Origin: Ichthyophthirius multifiliis
Taxonomy: Eukaryota; Ciliophora; Oligohymenophorea; Hymenostomatida
Direction of reading: 5' to 3'
Length of the DNA: 64,000 nt
NCBI RefSeq assembly: GCF_000220395.1
Contig: NW_004085973.1
Location: 49,644-113,643 of the forward strand
Numbering within the stretch: the first letter of the stretch is position 1; each line of letters opens with the position of its first letter. Position numbers and translations under genes: made by a program. Below, piece after piece: positions 36,733 through 49,528 of this stretch. The notes under the pieces are model-generated. The model ran no database searches, was not told the origin of the DNA, and saw only the letters and a list, made by a program, of their open reading frames with translations.

Positions 36733-37670
36733 ATGTCTGACGAATAGTAATCTCAGCTTCCTTAATTCGGTTATTAAAAAGAACATTAAGCTCAATAAAA
36801 GGAAGAATACATCTAATTACCTTATACACCTCCTCGAAAGAATCCTTAAAATATTAATATATAATAATAAAATAATAGTAATTAATAAAATAATTCTAAT
36901 AAAACAACAATACATACAATAAATAATAGCAAGTTACGTTCATAAACTCCATCTGGTCTTTCAACATAAAAGTAGTAGCAATAAGGGATAAAAACATCAC
37001 CAATCTTATAAGAAAATATGGTAATTTATAATAAAGCTTTAGATTCAGTAGCAATATTAGGAAACGAATTTGAGCATACAATAAAAGCTTTTGCAAATGT
37101 ATAAGAAGAGCTCATAGAATGGAGAGATAAGTACTAATAATTAGCTTTAACTTATGAAGAGTAAATTGAAAATGAAAAAATTAATAATTTATAGAATTAA
37201 TATAAAATGGAATAGGCATAAATGGAAATAGAAAAACTTTATTCTGTAGTAAATGATGTAAATACAAGATTAAATTTAAATAAATTCCAAATAAAGACAT
37301 TAGAATTAAAATGTTCAGATTATGCAGTCCAAATGAAGACTTTGTCAGATTAAATAATTTAACTATAAAAAGAAAATGCAAATTTAAACAAAAATTTAGA
37401 AGATAAGCAACAAACTTTAATGTAATAATTAGAAAATATTGAATAATTACAATTATTTAATTAATAATAAGAAGATGAGCTTATTGATATTAAAAAATTA
37501 CTAGGAGTCGTTGAAAATAATATTGATTAAATTGATAATGAAATAAGTGATGGAATAAGCAACTCTCTTAAAAGTACTTTAAAAAATAAATCGGAAAAAA
37601 GTAATTAAAATACTATTTAAAAAATTTAATCAATTTAATCAATATAATAGTAATCAATTGAATAAATTGA

Positions 37671-37729
<59 letters not shown>

Positions 37730-38882
37730 CATAATAATCATAATAATAATAATCATAATCATAATAATAATAATCATAATAATCATAATTATAAGATTAA
37801 TTACAATTATAATCATAAAAATAAATATAATAATTATCCTAATAATAATTATAATAATAATCTTAATAATAATCATAATAATAATATAAAAACGAATAAT
37901 CTTAAAATTATTAATTTTCATAATAACCATTATAAAAAACTCTTTAGTAACCTTTACAAAAATCATTTAAATAATTTTAATTACAAGAAGAAGATTTAAA
38001 TAATAATCAAAATATATAAAAAGACATTATAAAATCTTAGGATTTAAAAAAATTCTAATAATAAAAACAATAAGATATTAGCAAATCTTAATAATAAGAA
38101 GCATAAATTGATAATAACATAGAAATGGAAGAATACTATTCAGATGAAGAATATTCCGAATATGAAGATGTTTATTTTGATTAAAGTTAATAAATATAAG
38201 AGGAAATAGAATAATTAGCATTTTCAAATAAAAAATAATTATATTCTGAATTAAAGTAGCCAAATATAAAGGCAATTTATAAAGATGAATTTCAAGATTA
38301 ATTATAGGACAATTATGATGAGGAAGAAGAAGATTTATAATTACAAATAGATTAATATAAATAAAAAGTCTAAGAAAATTAAATATAAACATCTCAGAAT
38401 TAAATTCTATCTCAAACAAAATAAGAATAATCATTTTAATCAATAATAAGCGAGCCATATTAGGAAATCTAACAATAGACAACATAATAAAAATAAAAAA
38501 ACGATAATGATATAACACAAAAAAAAATTAAAAAAAAAAAGAAGAAGATAAAAATAAAGATGCAGATTAATATGAAATTAAAAACAAAGATATAAATGAG
38601 CATGATGATAAAAATGAAGATGAAGATGTAGATGAAAATGAAGAAAATATATAAGATCAAATAAACTCATATTTAGAAAAAAGAAGTAACTTTTCATCTT
38701 AATAATAAATCTAATAATAAGATGATGATAAAATTATATTTGTTGATAAATCATAGAAATAATAATAAAATAAAGATATGTCTCAATAAAAATAAAAAGA
38801 AAGTAATTATAATTCTTTATAATAATAATAAAAAATATTTGTAAAATCAAAAAAAATAATTTCATAATCTTAAAGCGGAGAT

Positions 38883-38944
<62 letters not shown>

Positions 38945-39344
38945 TTAATAATATAATCATAATTAGTCTTAAAATTAAGATTAAAGTATTAATATACTTT
39001 TTAATTAATAATATGATAAAAATAAAAATAATAGTCAACAAAATTTAAATGTTAAATAAAGTTCTATATAAAAATAATAGTATTAAAATTTAAAAAATGA
39101 ACCATAGTAAATTTAAATATAATAATAAAAAATAATTTAATAAATTATGATTTAAATAATGAAACTAACGTAAATAAATAACTTGAAAAATAATATGAGA
39201 TAAAAAAACAAGATAATCAAAATGAAATATTATATAATTAAAATTAAAAATATTAATAGTAATAATTATAAATAAAACAATAATAGTAATAGTATTAATT
39301 ATAATAATAAAATTATTAATAACATATATAAAAAATAAAGCAAA

Positions 39345-39378
<34 letters not shown>

Positions 39379-41395
39379 GTAATAATAGTAATAATAGTAA
39401 TAATAATAATTATTGTAATAATAGTAATAAAAGTAATAATAGTAATAATAGTAATAATAGTAATAATAGTAATAAGATTAATAAGATTAATAAGAGTAAT
39501 AATAATAATAATAATAATAGTAATAATTATAAACATTTTCTCGTTCTTTATAAACTAGTTTATTATAATAAAAACATCAACCTATTTTCATTAGTTAAAG
39601 TTACAATTAAAATTAAATTCTACCTTTTAATAATTTTATTTAATAAATAAATTAATAAGATTAAAATTAAAATAAGACTAAACTATTAACATCTATTAAA
39701 AGTCAATAAGAAATAAATATTTTTAATTATAAAAATCAATATTAAGTTTTACAAAAAGACGATTAAATTATTAATAATAATAATAAAAGTTTTATAAATC
39801 TTGAACAAACTATATAAAATTTAGAAAAAAACATTAAAATTATTTAATAACCTCATTATTTAAATGAAAAAAATGCATAAAAAAATAATTAATTAGAAAA
39901 TAATATCCAAAACTCAATAAATATGCAAAAAACTTCATAAGTATAAGATTAAGAAAGTATTCCAATAAAAAGCCATTAACAAAGTATTTCTTCGCATACT
40001 ATAAGGGTATTAAAAAAAAGATAAGTAAAAAAACTAAGACCAAAAATGTAAGAATCTCAAGTTAAAACAAAGCTTCCTGAAGATTATGATTAATAAGAAT
40101 AAGAAGATAAAATTAAAAAATATAAAAATTAAAAATAAATTGATACTTAAAATTAATAATAACCTTAAAATTAATAATAATAAACTTAATTGCAATAACC
40201 AGAATAAAACTAATAATAAAAATAATTATAAAATTAATAAGTAAATATATAAAATATATTAAATAAAACACTATTTTAGGAAACCAAATAAACATCAAAT
40301 GATTAAAGTATTTAAGGTTCTAATTAGAGCTAATTATAAAAATTAGGAGTAAGTTAAGAAATAAAAAGCATAAATAATTCAATAAGAAAATCAATAATGA
40401 ATACAAATTTTCAAGCAGGTGATATGTTATCAAAGGTTGTTTAATTAAAGAATATTTTAGCAGATAAATAATAAGAATGCAAAGAATTAGAATAGAGGAT
40501 AAAATAATAAGAAAATGCAATTCAAAATTTAAAAGAGGAAAATTAATAAATAATTCCTTTGAAAGTATGTTTGAAATAAAAGCAAGAAGAATTTTAAGAA
40601 AAAATAGAATTTAAAATATAATAAATAGAGGAATTACACTAAAACTATAAAAAATCAATTATTTAATTATAATTAGAAAAAGAAAATATAGCATAAATCA
40701 ATATTGCATTAACTAAATAATGTCAAGCTTATGACGGAGAATTATAATAAATAGAAGATGAAAAATAAAACGAAATTAGAGAATTGATTTCAGTAAACGA
40801 GAATATGTAAAAACTCAGTGAAGATATAATAAAAGAAAAGGATGAATTAAGAAAATAATATATTAGCTTAAAAGAAGAATTGGTTAAAAAATCGAATTAA
40901 GAGATGTATTTATAAAAAGAACTATAGGACCAAAATAATGTCGTTAAAACCTAAATTTAAGAAATTGAAATGTGGAAACTAAAATATAAAAATCTTAAAA
41001 AAGAAGTTAATGGACTTAAATAATAATTTGATATGTACAAAAAGCAAGTTCTAAAAGATTTATAAAATTAACTTACTGAAAAATCTATAAATTTTAACCA
41101 AATCATTCATAATATTAAAAACAACTTCGAAGATTAAGATTCTGGATTCTAGAGCGTTAAAAATCTAATTATTCAATAAGATGAATAATAAAATATTTCA
41201 CATCAAAAAGATAGTGATGAAATATCTTTAATGGATAGTGTTTTCTAAAAACTCAATCAAATAAAAGGTCAAGATAAAGATTAATAAGAAAATTTAATTT
41301 CTTCATTTTAATAATATTAATAATAATAATATTCACAATAATATGAAAAAAAATAAAATTAACAATAATAATTGCAATATAAATAATAACTGTAA

Positions 41396-41445
<50 letters not shown>

Positions 41446-41986
41446 TGTTTAATAATAACTTTAATATTAATAAGGATAATAATATACTCCACCTCCTGCT
41501 TAACAATAACAAAAATCATCGCATACGCCTCCACATTAGGAGTATGCTACATAAAACTAATAATAATAATTGCTATATCCTTAGTAATTGCAATAATAAT
41601 CTTATTAATTATAATAACAAATTCCTCCTTATTAATAATAACTATAATAGACATCTTAATCTTAACAATAAAAATAAAATCCCTAAATAGTTTAATAATA
41701 ATAACTTACATCATAATATTAACAATCATATGTACCTGGATATTAAATTTAATAACCTTATAGTTTACAAAACTAATAACTCCCATAATAATCTTAATAA
41801 TAATAATATATGCATAATACTTTAGGATAATAATAACCTTAAAAAATAAACAATGATAGTTTTTATTCTTAGCAAGGTTAAGAATAAATTAGTGAATTAT
41901 AGATTTAAAAACTAATTATATTGTAAGGATAATATTAAAGTGCATTAGATAGAGTTAGTTCTGTTTCTCCTTAAAAAAAATTATGA
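36733..41986 (+). CDS. giant Gln-rich protein with coiled coils and poly-Gln/poly-Asn tracts
   Basis: ATG 36733 to TGA 41984, about 1,750 residues. N-terminus is Pro/Gln-rich (YIQLPYTPPRKNPQN), then a coiled coil (ILGNEFEHTIKAFANVQEEL; ADYAVQMKTL-like heptads). Long Gln-rich regions follow, where (TAA)n and (TAA TAA TAG)n encode poly-Gln, an acidic segment (MEEYYSDEEYSEYEDVY), and a second coiled coil from ~40.4 to 41.2 kb (KNLKKEVNGLKQQFDMYKKQ). The C-terminus is Gln/Pro/Tyr-rich (QQYTPPPAQQQQKSSHTPP) and ends LDRVSSVSPQKKL. Frame changes near 38530 (A run) and near 39120 (A run) are probably indels; between them the triplet tract is read as poly-Asn. No enzymatic domain. Such disordered, Gln-rich proteins often scaffold assemblies, but nothing here fixes the role. 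Confidence 0.7.
37672..37735 (+). repeat. (TAA)n triplet tract, poly-Gln
   Basis: Near-perfect TAA repeat of ~19 units followed by TCA-interrupted units to ~37790. In frame with the Gln-rich gene it encodes Gln. Confidence 0.85.
38886..38941 (+). repeat. (AAT)n triplet tract, poly-Asn in local frame
   Basis: About 18 AAT units inside the Gln-rich gene. In the local coding frame it gives poly-Asn; a one-base shift makes it poly-Gln. Confidence 0.8.
39346..39528 (+). repeat. (TAA/TAG)n triplet tract, poly-Gln
   Basis: Runs of TAA interrupted by regular TAG (TAA TAA TAG units), all Gln codons in the ciliate code, with a few GAT/AAG interruptions. Confidence 0.85.
41398..41444 (+). repeat. (TAA)n triplet tract, poly-Gln
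   Basis: About 15 TAA units near the C-terminal third of the Gln-rich protein. Confidence 0.85.
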
Positions 41987-42526
41987 TTTAGAATAAAAAA
42001 TTTGAATATATATAAATTATTAGACTAAATTTAAATTAAATACTAAATAGTAAATAGTAATATTATAATATATTAATTTTATTATAAAAAATTTTATTAT
42101 TAATTATTTATTTATATATATTATTAATGATAATTAAACTTTTATTAATTATTTTATATATTTGTTTATGATATGTTAAAATATAAATATAAATATTTAT
42201 ATATTTATTTTATTTTATTATGTAATAAATAATTAATTATATTAAATTGTGATTTCATTGATTTGTCATTATTTTTTTTAATTTTGTATTATAACTTTTT
42301 ATTATTAAATTTATATATTATTTTAATTTCATTAAAAAAAATTAATATACTATAGTAACATATAATATCAAAAATAAATAATAAAAATATTAATCATATA
42401 ATTGTAATATATATTTTTCTTATAAAATTTATATTTAAGTTTCAATGATAAAATTTTATTACTCAAACTATTTTTATTTTGTTTACATTTCAAGCATTAA
42501 TTTTATCATATTTAACTTATTTAGTA
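41987..42526. other. intergenic gap between convergent genes
   Basis: AT-rich 3' flanks of the Gln-rich gene and the P4-ATPase; no gene seen. Confidence 0.6.
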
Positions 42527-45500
42527 TCATCTTATTCCTAATTTTTCTTAAATCCTATTTTAAATTTTATTTAAATATTTAAAAAATAAGTAAACATTAC
42601 TTAAGAATAATAATAATGCTAAATCGAATAAAGAAGTAGCAGCAATAGCTAAAGCATTTCCTATATGGAAATTAGCTGTTTTAAATAATCTTTTATATAA
42701 TTTTAAATAATATAAGTATTTATTTATTATATAAAAATATATTTAAATTAACCCTCTAAATAGGTAATAAATAGAAGAACTTTCTATATAAAACGAAAGA
42801 ATTACTATTGTACATAAATATAATATCATAGAAAAAAAATTTATAAATATGCTTCCTATACTATGTTCAAAAGATATAATGAGTACTTTCATATTAGCAT
42901 TTACAACTGCAAGCCCAAAAACCATTTAACCACTTTACCAAAAATCCATAACATAACCTGAGTTTTCAACAAAATTCATTTCAAGTGAATAATAACTAAA
43001 AGGCATAATAAATATTTTATAAATAAATGATTTATATATTTAGAAAAATAAATAACAAAAATATTAAAAATTATAATTATTCTTTTTTTATAATAGTTAC
43101 CTAAAATAAGCTAGTATAAGTGATTGAAGTAAAGCATTAAAAAACCATCCCCAAAAAATTTTAGAATTAAATAAAACATCTATTGATTTAAAATATAATA
43201 TAATTTTTTAATATTGAAAAAAATATATATATTTCAATATTTTATTTATTATAAATTATTAATTACGATCAATTCCTTATTTATAATAATTTTTTTAATT
43301 TTTAATTAAAGTTTTATAATCATATTCTTCATCTAAAATCTAAAAAAAAAATATTATATAGACTATTTTTATAAAAAAATAAAACATACTGCATAAATCA
43401 TTATAGGTAAAGAAGCAAATAAAACATTAAATAGCTAATAAACAAAATTATCATAAAGAATTTATCCAGAAAACGAATTATTAAATGAATACCAAAACTA
43501 AGGTACAACAAGCACAATATTTTTAAAGAAATTAAAACAAATAAGTCTTGTGTTTCTTCTATAAGCTTCCCTTCCATAATAAAAAAGTAAATTCCTTAAA
43601 ATTTTAAATTCTCCTATAGAATAATCACTAGCCCTTGCAGCCTATTTTTTTACCTTTAATATAAAAAAATTAAATAAAAAAAAAACCTATTATCCTTCCA
43701 AGCCTTTAATTCCGATTCCAACATGAGCTGCATTTATCATATTAACATCATTAGCCCCATCTCCAATAGCCAAAGTACAAACTCCAGCTTTACTATTTCT
43801 AACCATAGTGACGATTTGTTATTTTTATGTAGGAGTGACTCTACAACAAAGGACAGAAGTGCAATTATTAGTTATTTAAATTAATAACTCCCTAACTTCA
43901 AGAGAAAAACAATAAGTTAAAGCATCTCCTGCTATTATAAATACATTATTTTGACTTATTTCATTTTTTTAATTATTTTTTTATTATATTTCCTTTAAAA
44001 TATCACTTAATCGTTTCTTCATTTCTTTTTCAGCCTCTTGCTCTTCTCCTTTTTTTACTTCTTTGTTTAATTTAACTATGTATTAGCACAAATCTTATGT
44101 TATTAATTTACATGAAAAACCTATATTTATTGCTGTTTCTACTTTATCACCTGTTAATACCCAGACTTTAATACCACTCTCTTTTAAAGCAAATATTGTT
44201 TCTCCTACTTAATCTTATAATTTATCTTCTATTGCTGTTGCACCTACCAAAATTAAATTTTATTCTAACTCGGCTTATACCATTGACATTTCTAATTCTC
44301 TGTTTGTTAGTGTAGTACATGCTTTATGGTATTTTTTTAGCCAGACATCATATTCTTATTAAGAAATTTCCCTTTCACATAATAGAAGTGTCCTTAATCC
44401 TATATTTCCATAATCATCCAAATTCTATTTAGTTTTATCTACTTCTATTGAGTTTTTCTCATCCATTAATTTAAATAATACTGAATCTGCACCTTTACAA
44501 AATAACTTTATTTTACCTGTATCCAGTTCTTTTATTACTATTGATTAACGTTTTCTATCTGAATCAAATTCAAAGACATGAAGCTATAATACTTGTTTAT
44601 CTATACCTTTATAATTATAGAGCATATTGTTTTCTAGATCTAGACCTCGATATTCAGCTCCACAATACCTTGCAAAATTTACTAGAGCAAGTTCATCAGG
44701 AGATGATGCCTTTTTTTATATGTCTTTTGTTATTTTTTTTTGTTACATTATATGTGTATTATAATTATCCATTTTCTGTTTTTTATTCTGTTATTACTGT
44801 ATGGGTCAGTGCTAGAAATTCTATTGTTTTTCTATATTTTTTATTTATTTTTTAATAAATTTTTTTTTTTTATAAACTTTATGTATTTATGGTCTTTATG
44901 ATTTTTATCGTTTAGTATATTAATAAAAATTTTATCACGGAAATCTACATTCGTTACTTTTGGAAATTAGCTTATGTTTTAAATATAATTTACATCGCCT
45001 TATTTTACTTCACCTATTTTTTTTTATTTATATATAATTTATTTATAATAGATTTTAAATTATCAAACCATATGATACGCCATTTATTGATATTTTTTTG
45101 AATTCCATTATGTTACATGTTAAAGTTCCTGTTTTATCTGAAAAAACATACTCTATTTAACCTAATTCTTCATTTAAATTTGAACTTTAAACTGTGGTAG
45201 GTGTTCTATTTAATTTACCCTTCTCATCATATTAATAAAAAGCCATATTTTCATCGTTTGCTATAATATAAGCTTATGCGAATTTTACCAATTCTAATGT
45301 CACAAGTAAAGCTAAATTATATTTAAAAAAATAAAAAATAAATTTAGTAATAAAAATTTTAAAGTATGTTTTTATTGTTTTAAAAATATTATTCAGCTTT
45401 ATTTAGTCTCATTTTTTTCAATTGAGAAAAACTAATATTTGATTTTTAAGAAAATAAGTAAAAATTTTAAAAACAAAGCATTTTTTTTATTTTTAAATCA

Positions 45501-46818
45501 AAAATTAATTTTAGAAGAAGAAAAAATAAGAGAAAAAATATGAATAATATTCTTAATGATAAATATAATAATAATAATAATAAAAAAACATATGGGAACG
45601 AAATTGTTAAAAAGAAGAATCCAATTTCCAAATCGAACTAAAAAATTGTAATAATTAGCATTTTCTTCAACACTATTTTTAATAATATACAAATAATCCA
45701 AATCACCAGAATTTTCATTATACCAAATCATATAATACAATCCACAGAAAATGCATATAACAATTTAAACTAAAAAAATAACAATAATTTATCTCCCCAT
45801 CATAATTTCCAATTAGCTTTTCTTTGATCTAGAACTAAAAGAATTCATCATAATTTTTGTCTCATGGCCTGTATAAGCAACTAAGCCCAAAACCCATTAT
45901 GTATTTTTTAATTTACAGCCTCTTAAAAGAATATTATTATTATCAATAGATACTGTATTGCCATCTGCAAATTCCACAGTTCCTTAAAACTTGTATAAAC
46001 TTTAATTTGGCAATTCATATTGAAATACTATTTATTATATTTCTGCTAAGTTAATTTAATTAATTTAATTTCCATAATAATTATATAAAGTTTTTTATGC
46101 ATTTCTTTATTTCAAATTAGTTTCTCCGTCTAGCGATTTCGTTTCTATATAACACATTCCTTTAGGTTCTGATGTACTCAATATTAATAAATCTGCAGGA
46201 AACAATTCATTGTCTTATATTTTTACTATATTTCCTATATACAAATTTTTCCAATAACATTTACGGAATAAATTTTAACTAATATCAAAATTTAGTGATT
46301 CCCTCTTTTATTTATTTTATATTTTATCTACTATATAATTATTTTACATTATTTTCTTCATTATCTGATGCATGTCTTTTATAGTCTTCATAAAAATCTT
46401 TAAATGCAGTAACTATTATTATCACAAATAAAGGCAAAAATATTGTAGGAACTCCATCAGATGTTGATATCTAAGGAACCATTTATAGAAATCCACTTAT
46501 CTATTTTTTATTTTTATAAAATATAAATTGTTTTAATTATTATTATATTTATTTTATTTTTTATTTGTTTACTAAAAAATATAAGTTTGCAATTTTCGTA
46601 AACTAAAAATATATATTTTTTGGTAAAAAATTAAAGTATGTGTATTTGCTTGTAGAAATACTATTATTTTTAATATTTTTATCAGGTCTATTTGAAGTTA
46701 TTTTTCGATTTGTCGTTTTTGGTAAATTATCTTTACTTTTTAAGTTGTTATTGGCATATTAAAAATTAAAACCGAAATTTTAATTTATTTAACTATTTCG
46801 TTTGAATATTTTGGACAT
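42527..46818 (-). CDS. P4-type ATPase, phospholipid flippase
   Basis: Eleven exons on the minus strand from ATG 46818-46816 to TGA 42529-42527, about 1,150 residues, the usual P4 length. Motifs in order: N-terminal [17 protein letters not shown]; actuator [12 protein letters not shown]4 segment [15 protein letters not shown] with the family's PISL; phosphorylation site [18 protein letters not shown]; nucleotide-binding [19 protein letters not shown] and [12 protein letters not shown]; hinge [34 protein letters not shown]; then the C-terminal membrane helices. P4-ATPases move phospholipids to the cytosolic leaflet, normally with a CDC50 partner, not seen here. Introns: 46572-46501, 46347-46305, 45589-45312 (278 bp), 45068-45014, 44877-44832, 43686-43642, 43389-43340, 43266-43180, 43100-42996 and 42752-42690. 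One base too many lies between ~44705 and 44775, before ASSPDE, probably an A-run indel. Confidence 0.93.
45312..45589 (-). other. unusually long intron (278 bp) in the P4-ATPase
   Basis: Donor GTTTTTTTATT and acceptor ATAATTTAG join codon TCT (Ser) to give [12 protein letters not shown] exactly as in the family. All other introns mapped in this gene are 43-105 bp. No coding sense was found inside it. Confidence 0.75.
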
Positions 46819-47281
46819 TCGATTTTTACTGCTTTTTCAAATAAGTTTTTATTTTTTAAATATATTGTATTGTGTATATTAATTTTTTTAAATATAAGTT
46901 TTTTTTATTAATATTAAAATTGCTTATTTATATAAATTTTTATAATTAATTTTTATTTAAAATATTTATGTAATATATATATATATATATATATTAATAT
47001 ATTTATATATAATTTTTACATTATATTTTTTCTTATTTTTCTGAAAAAATTATAATTTTATATATATAAATAAATAAATAATATAGATAAAATAGTATTT
47101 TATTTATATTTATAAAATATTAATTTAATTAAAATTAAATAATAAATAAAATTAAAAAAAATATTTAAAATAAAATAAAAAATAAATTTAAATAAAATCA
47201 AAATAATAATATAAAAATAATTATTGTGTTTGTAATTAAAAGATATATCTAATAAAAATAAACTTTATATAATAGAAAAAA
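46819..47281. other. intergenic, with (TA)n
   Basis: Contains a (TA)n run at about 46973-46994. It is the 5' flank of the P4-ATPase gene and the 3' flank of the next minus-strand gene. Confidence 0.6.
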
Positions 47282-48703
47282 TCATTTAATTTTTTATTTA
47301 TTACTAATATTTTGAGTTGAATTGTATTCTGAAAATGCTCCCGTCTAATTAAACTTGATATCTTAATTTTTATTAAGTTTTTTAATTGTATAAGTACTTT
47401 TAGTTTTATTTCTTTAATATTCACCAAAACTAAAATTTCTTTTTTAAAATTATTACAAAAGTTTATCTTTATAAGAAATAAGATTTTTAATATTATCGTT
47501 TTATACTTAAATTTTTGATGACGACATTTTGCTATTAGTTGTATTTAAATTAGAATTATTATTTATATAATTTGAAAAATTAGATGTATATTACTCAAAA
47601 AGTTTTTTATCTTCAAATAGTATTTTTTATTTATTATTATAAGGCGAATTATAATTAAAATTATTAATTTTTTTATTAGCATTATTATTTTGTAATTAAT
47701 AATCATTATTTTTAAAGAAATATTATGCTTAGTTAAATTGTCTTTCAACTAATTTTTAATTAGCATAAGAAATATAATTTAGCCTTTAATTTGCCAAAAG
47801 CGATTATTAATAAAGTTATAATTTTTCAGTTTTATTTTCTGCTTTAATAATTTTAGGTGTTTCCATATCTTCAAGAACTTATATTTAATTTGCAACTTCT
47901 TCGAAAATTTAAGTTTTTAAATTTATATTTATTTTATTAAAATCTTTTTCATCTACTTTTTAAATCTTCTTTTTTACTTTTTAAAAATTAATCTCTTCTT
48001 TTTACAATTTTACAGCTTTTATTTCTTCTTATTATTCAATGTTATTAAATATGTTATATTTTTCGATTAGTCCTTCTTATACTTTTGTATTTTTCTTATA
48101 TTAATTCCTTATTTCTTCCACTTTTTTCGCCAAATAATAATATTTAAAATTATTATGCTTAAAATAAGTTTTATTTTCTAACCTCGTTTGACATTTATTT
48201 ATATAATCTTTCAAAATTTCTCCTTTTTTAATACTATAAATCTTATCTATCCCATCGAAATACTTTTTCATTACATTTATCATTGTTAAAAAATCTTTTT
48301 TTATATTACTTTCATGAAATAAAAGTTATTTTTTTAAAATCTCATCTGACTAGTCTATATCAATTACTTCTTTTACACTTGCATTAAACGTTTTTCCCAT
48401 ATCATATTCAGGACATCCTTATATCCAACCATTTACTTAACTGTGAAAAGCTTTTTAATTTATTCTTAAACTTCTGCATTAAGGGGGACCATCAATAATT
48501 CTTGTATTATCTGATTTACAAACATTTTTAGAAGTAAAGTTAAGTGCATCTTTTCTAGAGCTTCCATTAGAGCGCAATTATAAGTAACAAATAGCCTTTT
48601 TTTGGTCATTTTTAGTTATTCCAACTGATTTTTGAAAACGACTACATGGTTGAATTATTTAGGATTCTAAATTTTAATTTTTATTAATTTAATTTATATT
48701 CAT
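47282..48703 (-). CDS. ciliate hypothetical protein, 473 residues
   Basis: A single clean ciliate-code frame from ATG 48703-48701 to TGA 47284-47282, rich in TAA/TAG Gln codons and with no intron needed. The N-terminal ~120 residues are ordinary globular sequence with several Cys, Gly and Trp residues (RSNGSSRKDALNFTSKNVCK, NGWIQGCPEYDMGKTFNASV). The middle is helical and charged (MINVMKKYFDGIDKIYSIKK; RNQYKKNTKVQEGLIEKYNI). The C-terminal ~170 residues are Asn/Lys/Ser-rich and probably disordered. No domain recognised. It is divergent from the roadblock gene across 156 bp. Confidence 0.7.
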
Positions 48704-48859
48704 AATATTTTTTTATTTTATAAAAATATTTAATATATATTTTTTTTATTCGCATAATATATTTATTTATAAATATTTTACATAATTTATTTTCAATAAA
48801 AAGTTATTTTATTTTTAAAATTAAAAAGAAAAAAAAATATATATATTAATCAAAAAATA
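48704..48859. promoter_or_regulatory. shared divergent promoter region
   Basis: The 156 bp between two divergent start codons must hold both 5' regions (inference). The sequence itself is only A/T runs; no defined box is seen. Confidence 0.35.
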
Positions 48860-49174
48860 ATGAGTGAAGTTGAAGAAACACTATAAAGAATAAATACACA
48901 TAAATCAGTTTAAGGAATAGTTATTGTTAATAGTGAAGGAAGCATAATTAGAAGCACTTATTAAGGTGATTAAAAGGCTTTAGGAGAAAAAATTGCAATT
49001 AATATTCCATAATTAGCTGCAAAAGCACGTTCAACTGTTCGTGATTTGGATGAAAATAATGATCTTGTATTTCTAAGAATAAAATCAAAAAATAACGAAA
49101 TTATGGTCGCACCTGATAAAGATTTCATTTTGATTGTTGTTTAGGCAAAAAACGACTAAAAAGACTAGCCATGA
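48860..49174 (+). CDS. DYNLRB: dynein light chain, roadblock/LC7 type
   Basis: 104 residues, ATG 48860 to TGA 49172, no intron. It matches the roadblock family along its length: start [53 protein letters not shown] and the near-invariant [18 protein letters not shown]. Roadblock light chains bind dynein intermediate chains as dimers, in cytoplasmic dynein and in the outer arms of ciliary axonemes. The sequence cannot decide which complex this copy serves. Length is equal to the family norm (~96-105). Confidence 0.95.
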
Positions 49175-49528
49175 AAATAATTATGAATGCATATATCATT
49201 TTTTTATTTTATTTATTAAAACATATTTTATATATAAAAGACATAAGATTATATATTTTTAAGCTATTTATAATTTTTTTTAAAAAATAATGATTTTTAC
49301 ATGTTTTATATATTATTTATAAATTTAAAATAATATTATAAATATAAAAAATTTTACTTCATTTTTATAAGAATTTAATATAGAATCCTTTTTTAATAAA
49401 ATCAAATAATTTTTTTAAAAAATATTTTTAAAAATAAGAAAATAATAAATAAAATAATCACAGTTGGATCTTTGTTTAAACTCGGTAAAATTATTTTTTA
49501 TTATTATAGTAAATTAATCATATATATC
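49175..49528. other. intergenic gap between convergent genes
   Basis: AT-rich, no gene seen. Confidence 0.55.

Noticed and set aside
37613-37966. Poly-Ile minus-strand open frame opposite the triplet tract
   Set aside because: It is the antisense of the (TAA)n tract of the Gln-rich gene; the same holds for similar frames at 39165-39536 and 41253-41534.
37672-41444. Regularly spaced triplet repeats resembling an array
   Set aside because: They are simple TAA/AAT microsatellites inside a coding gene, without unique spacers; not a CRISPR array.
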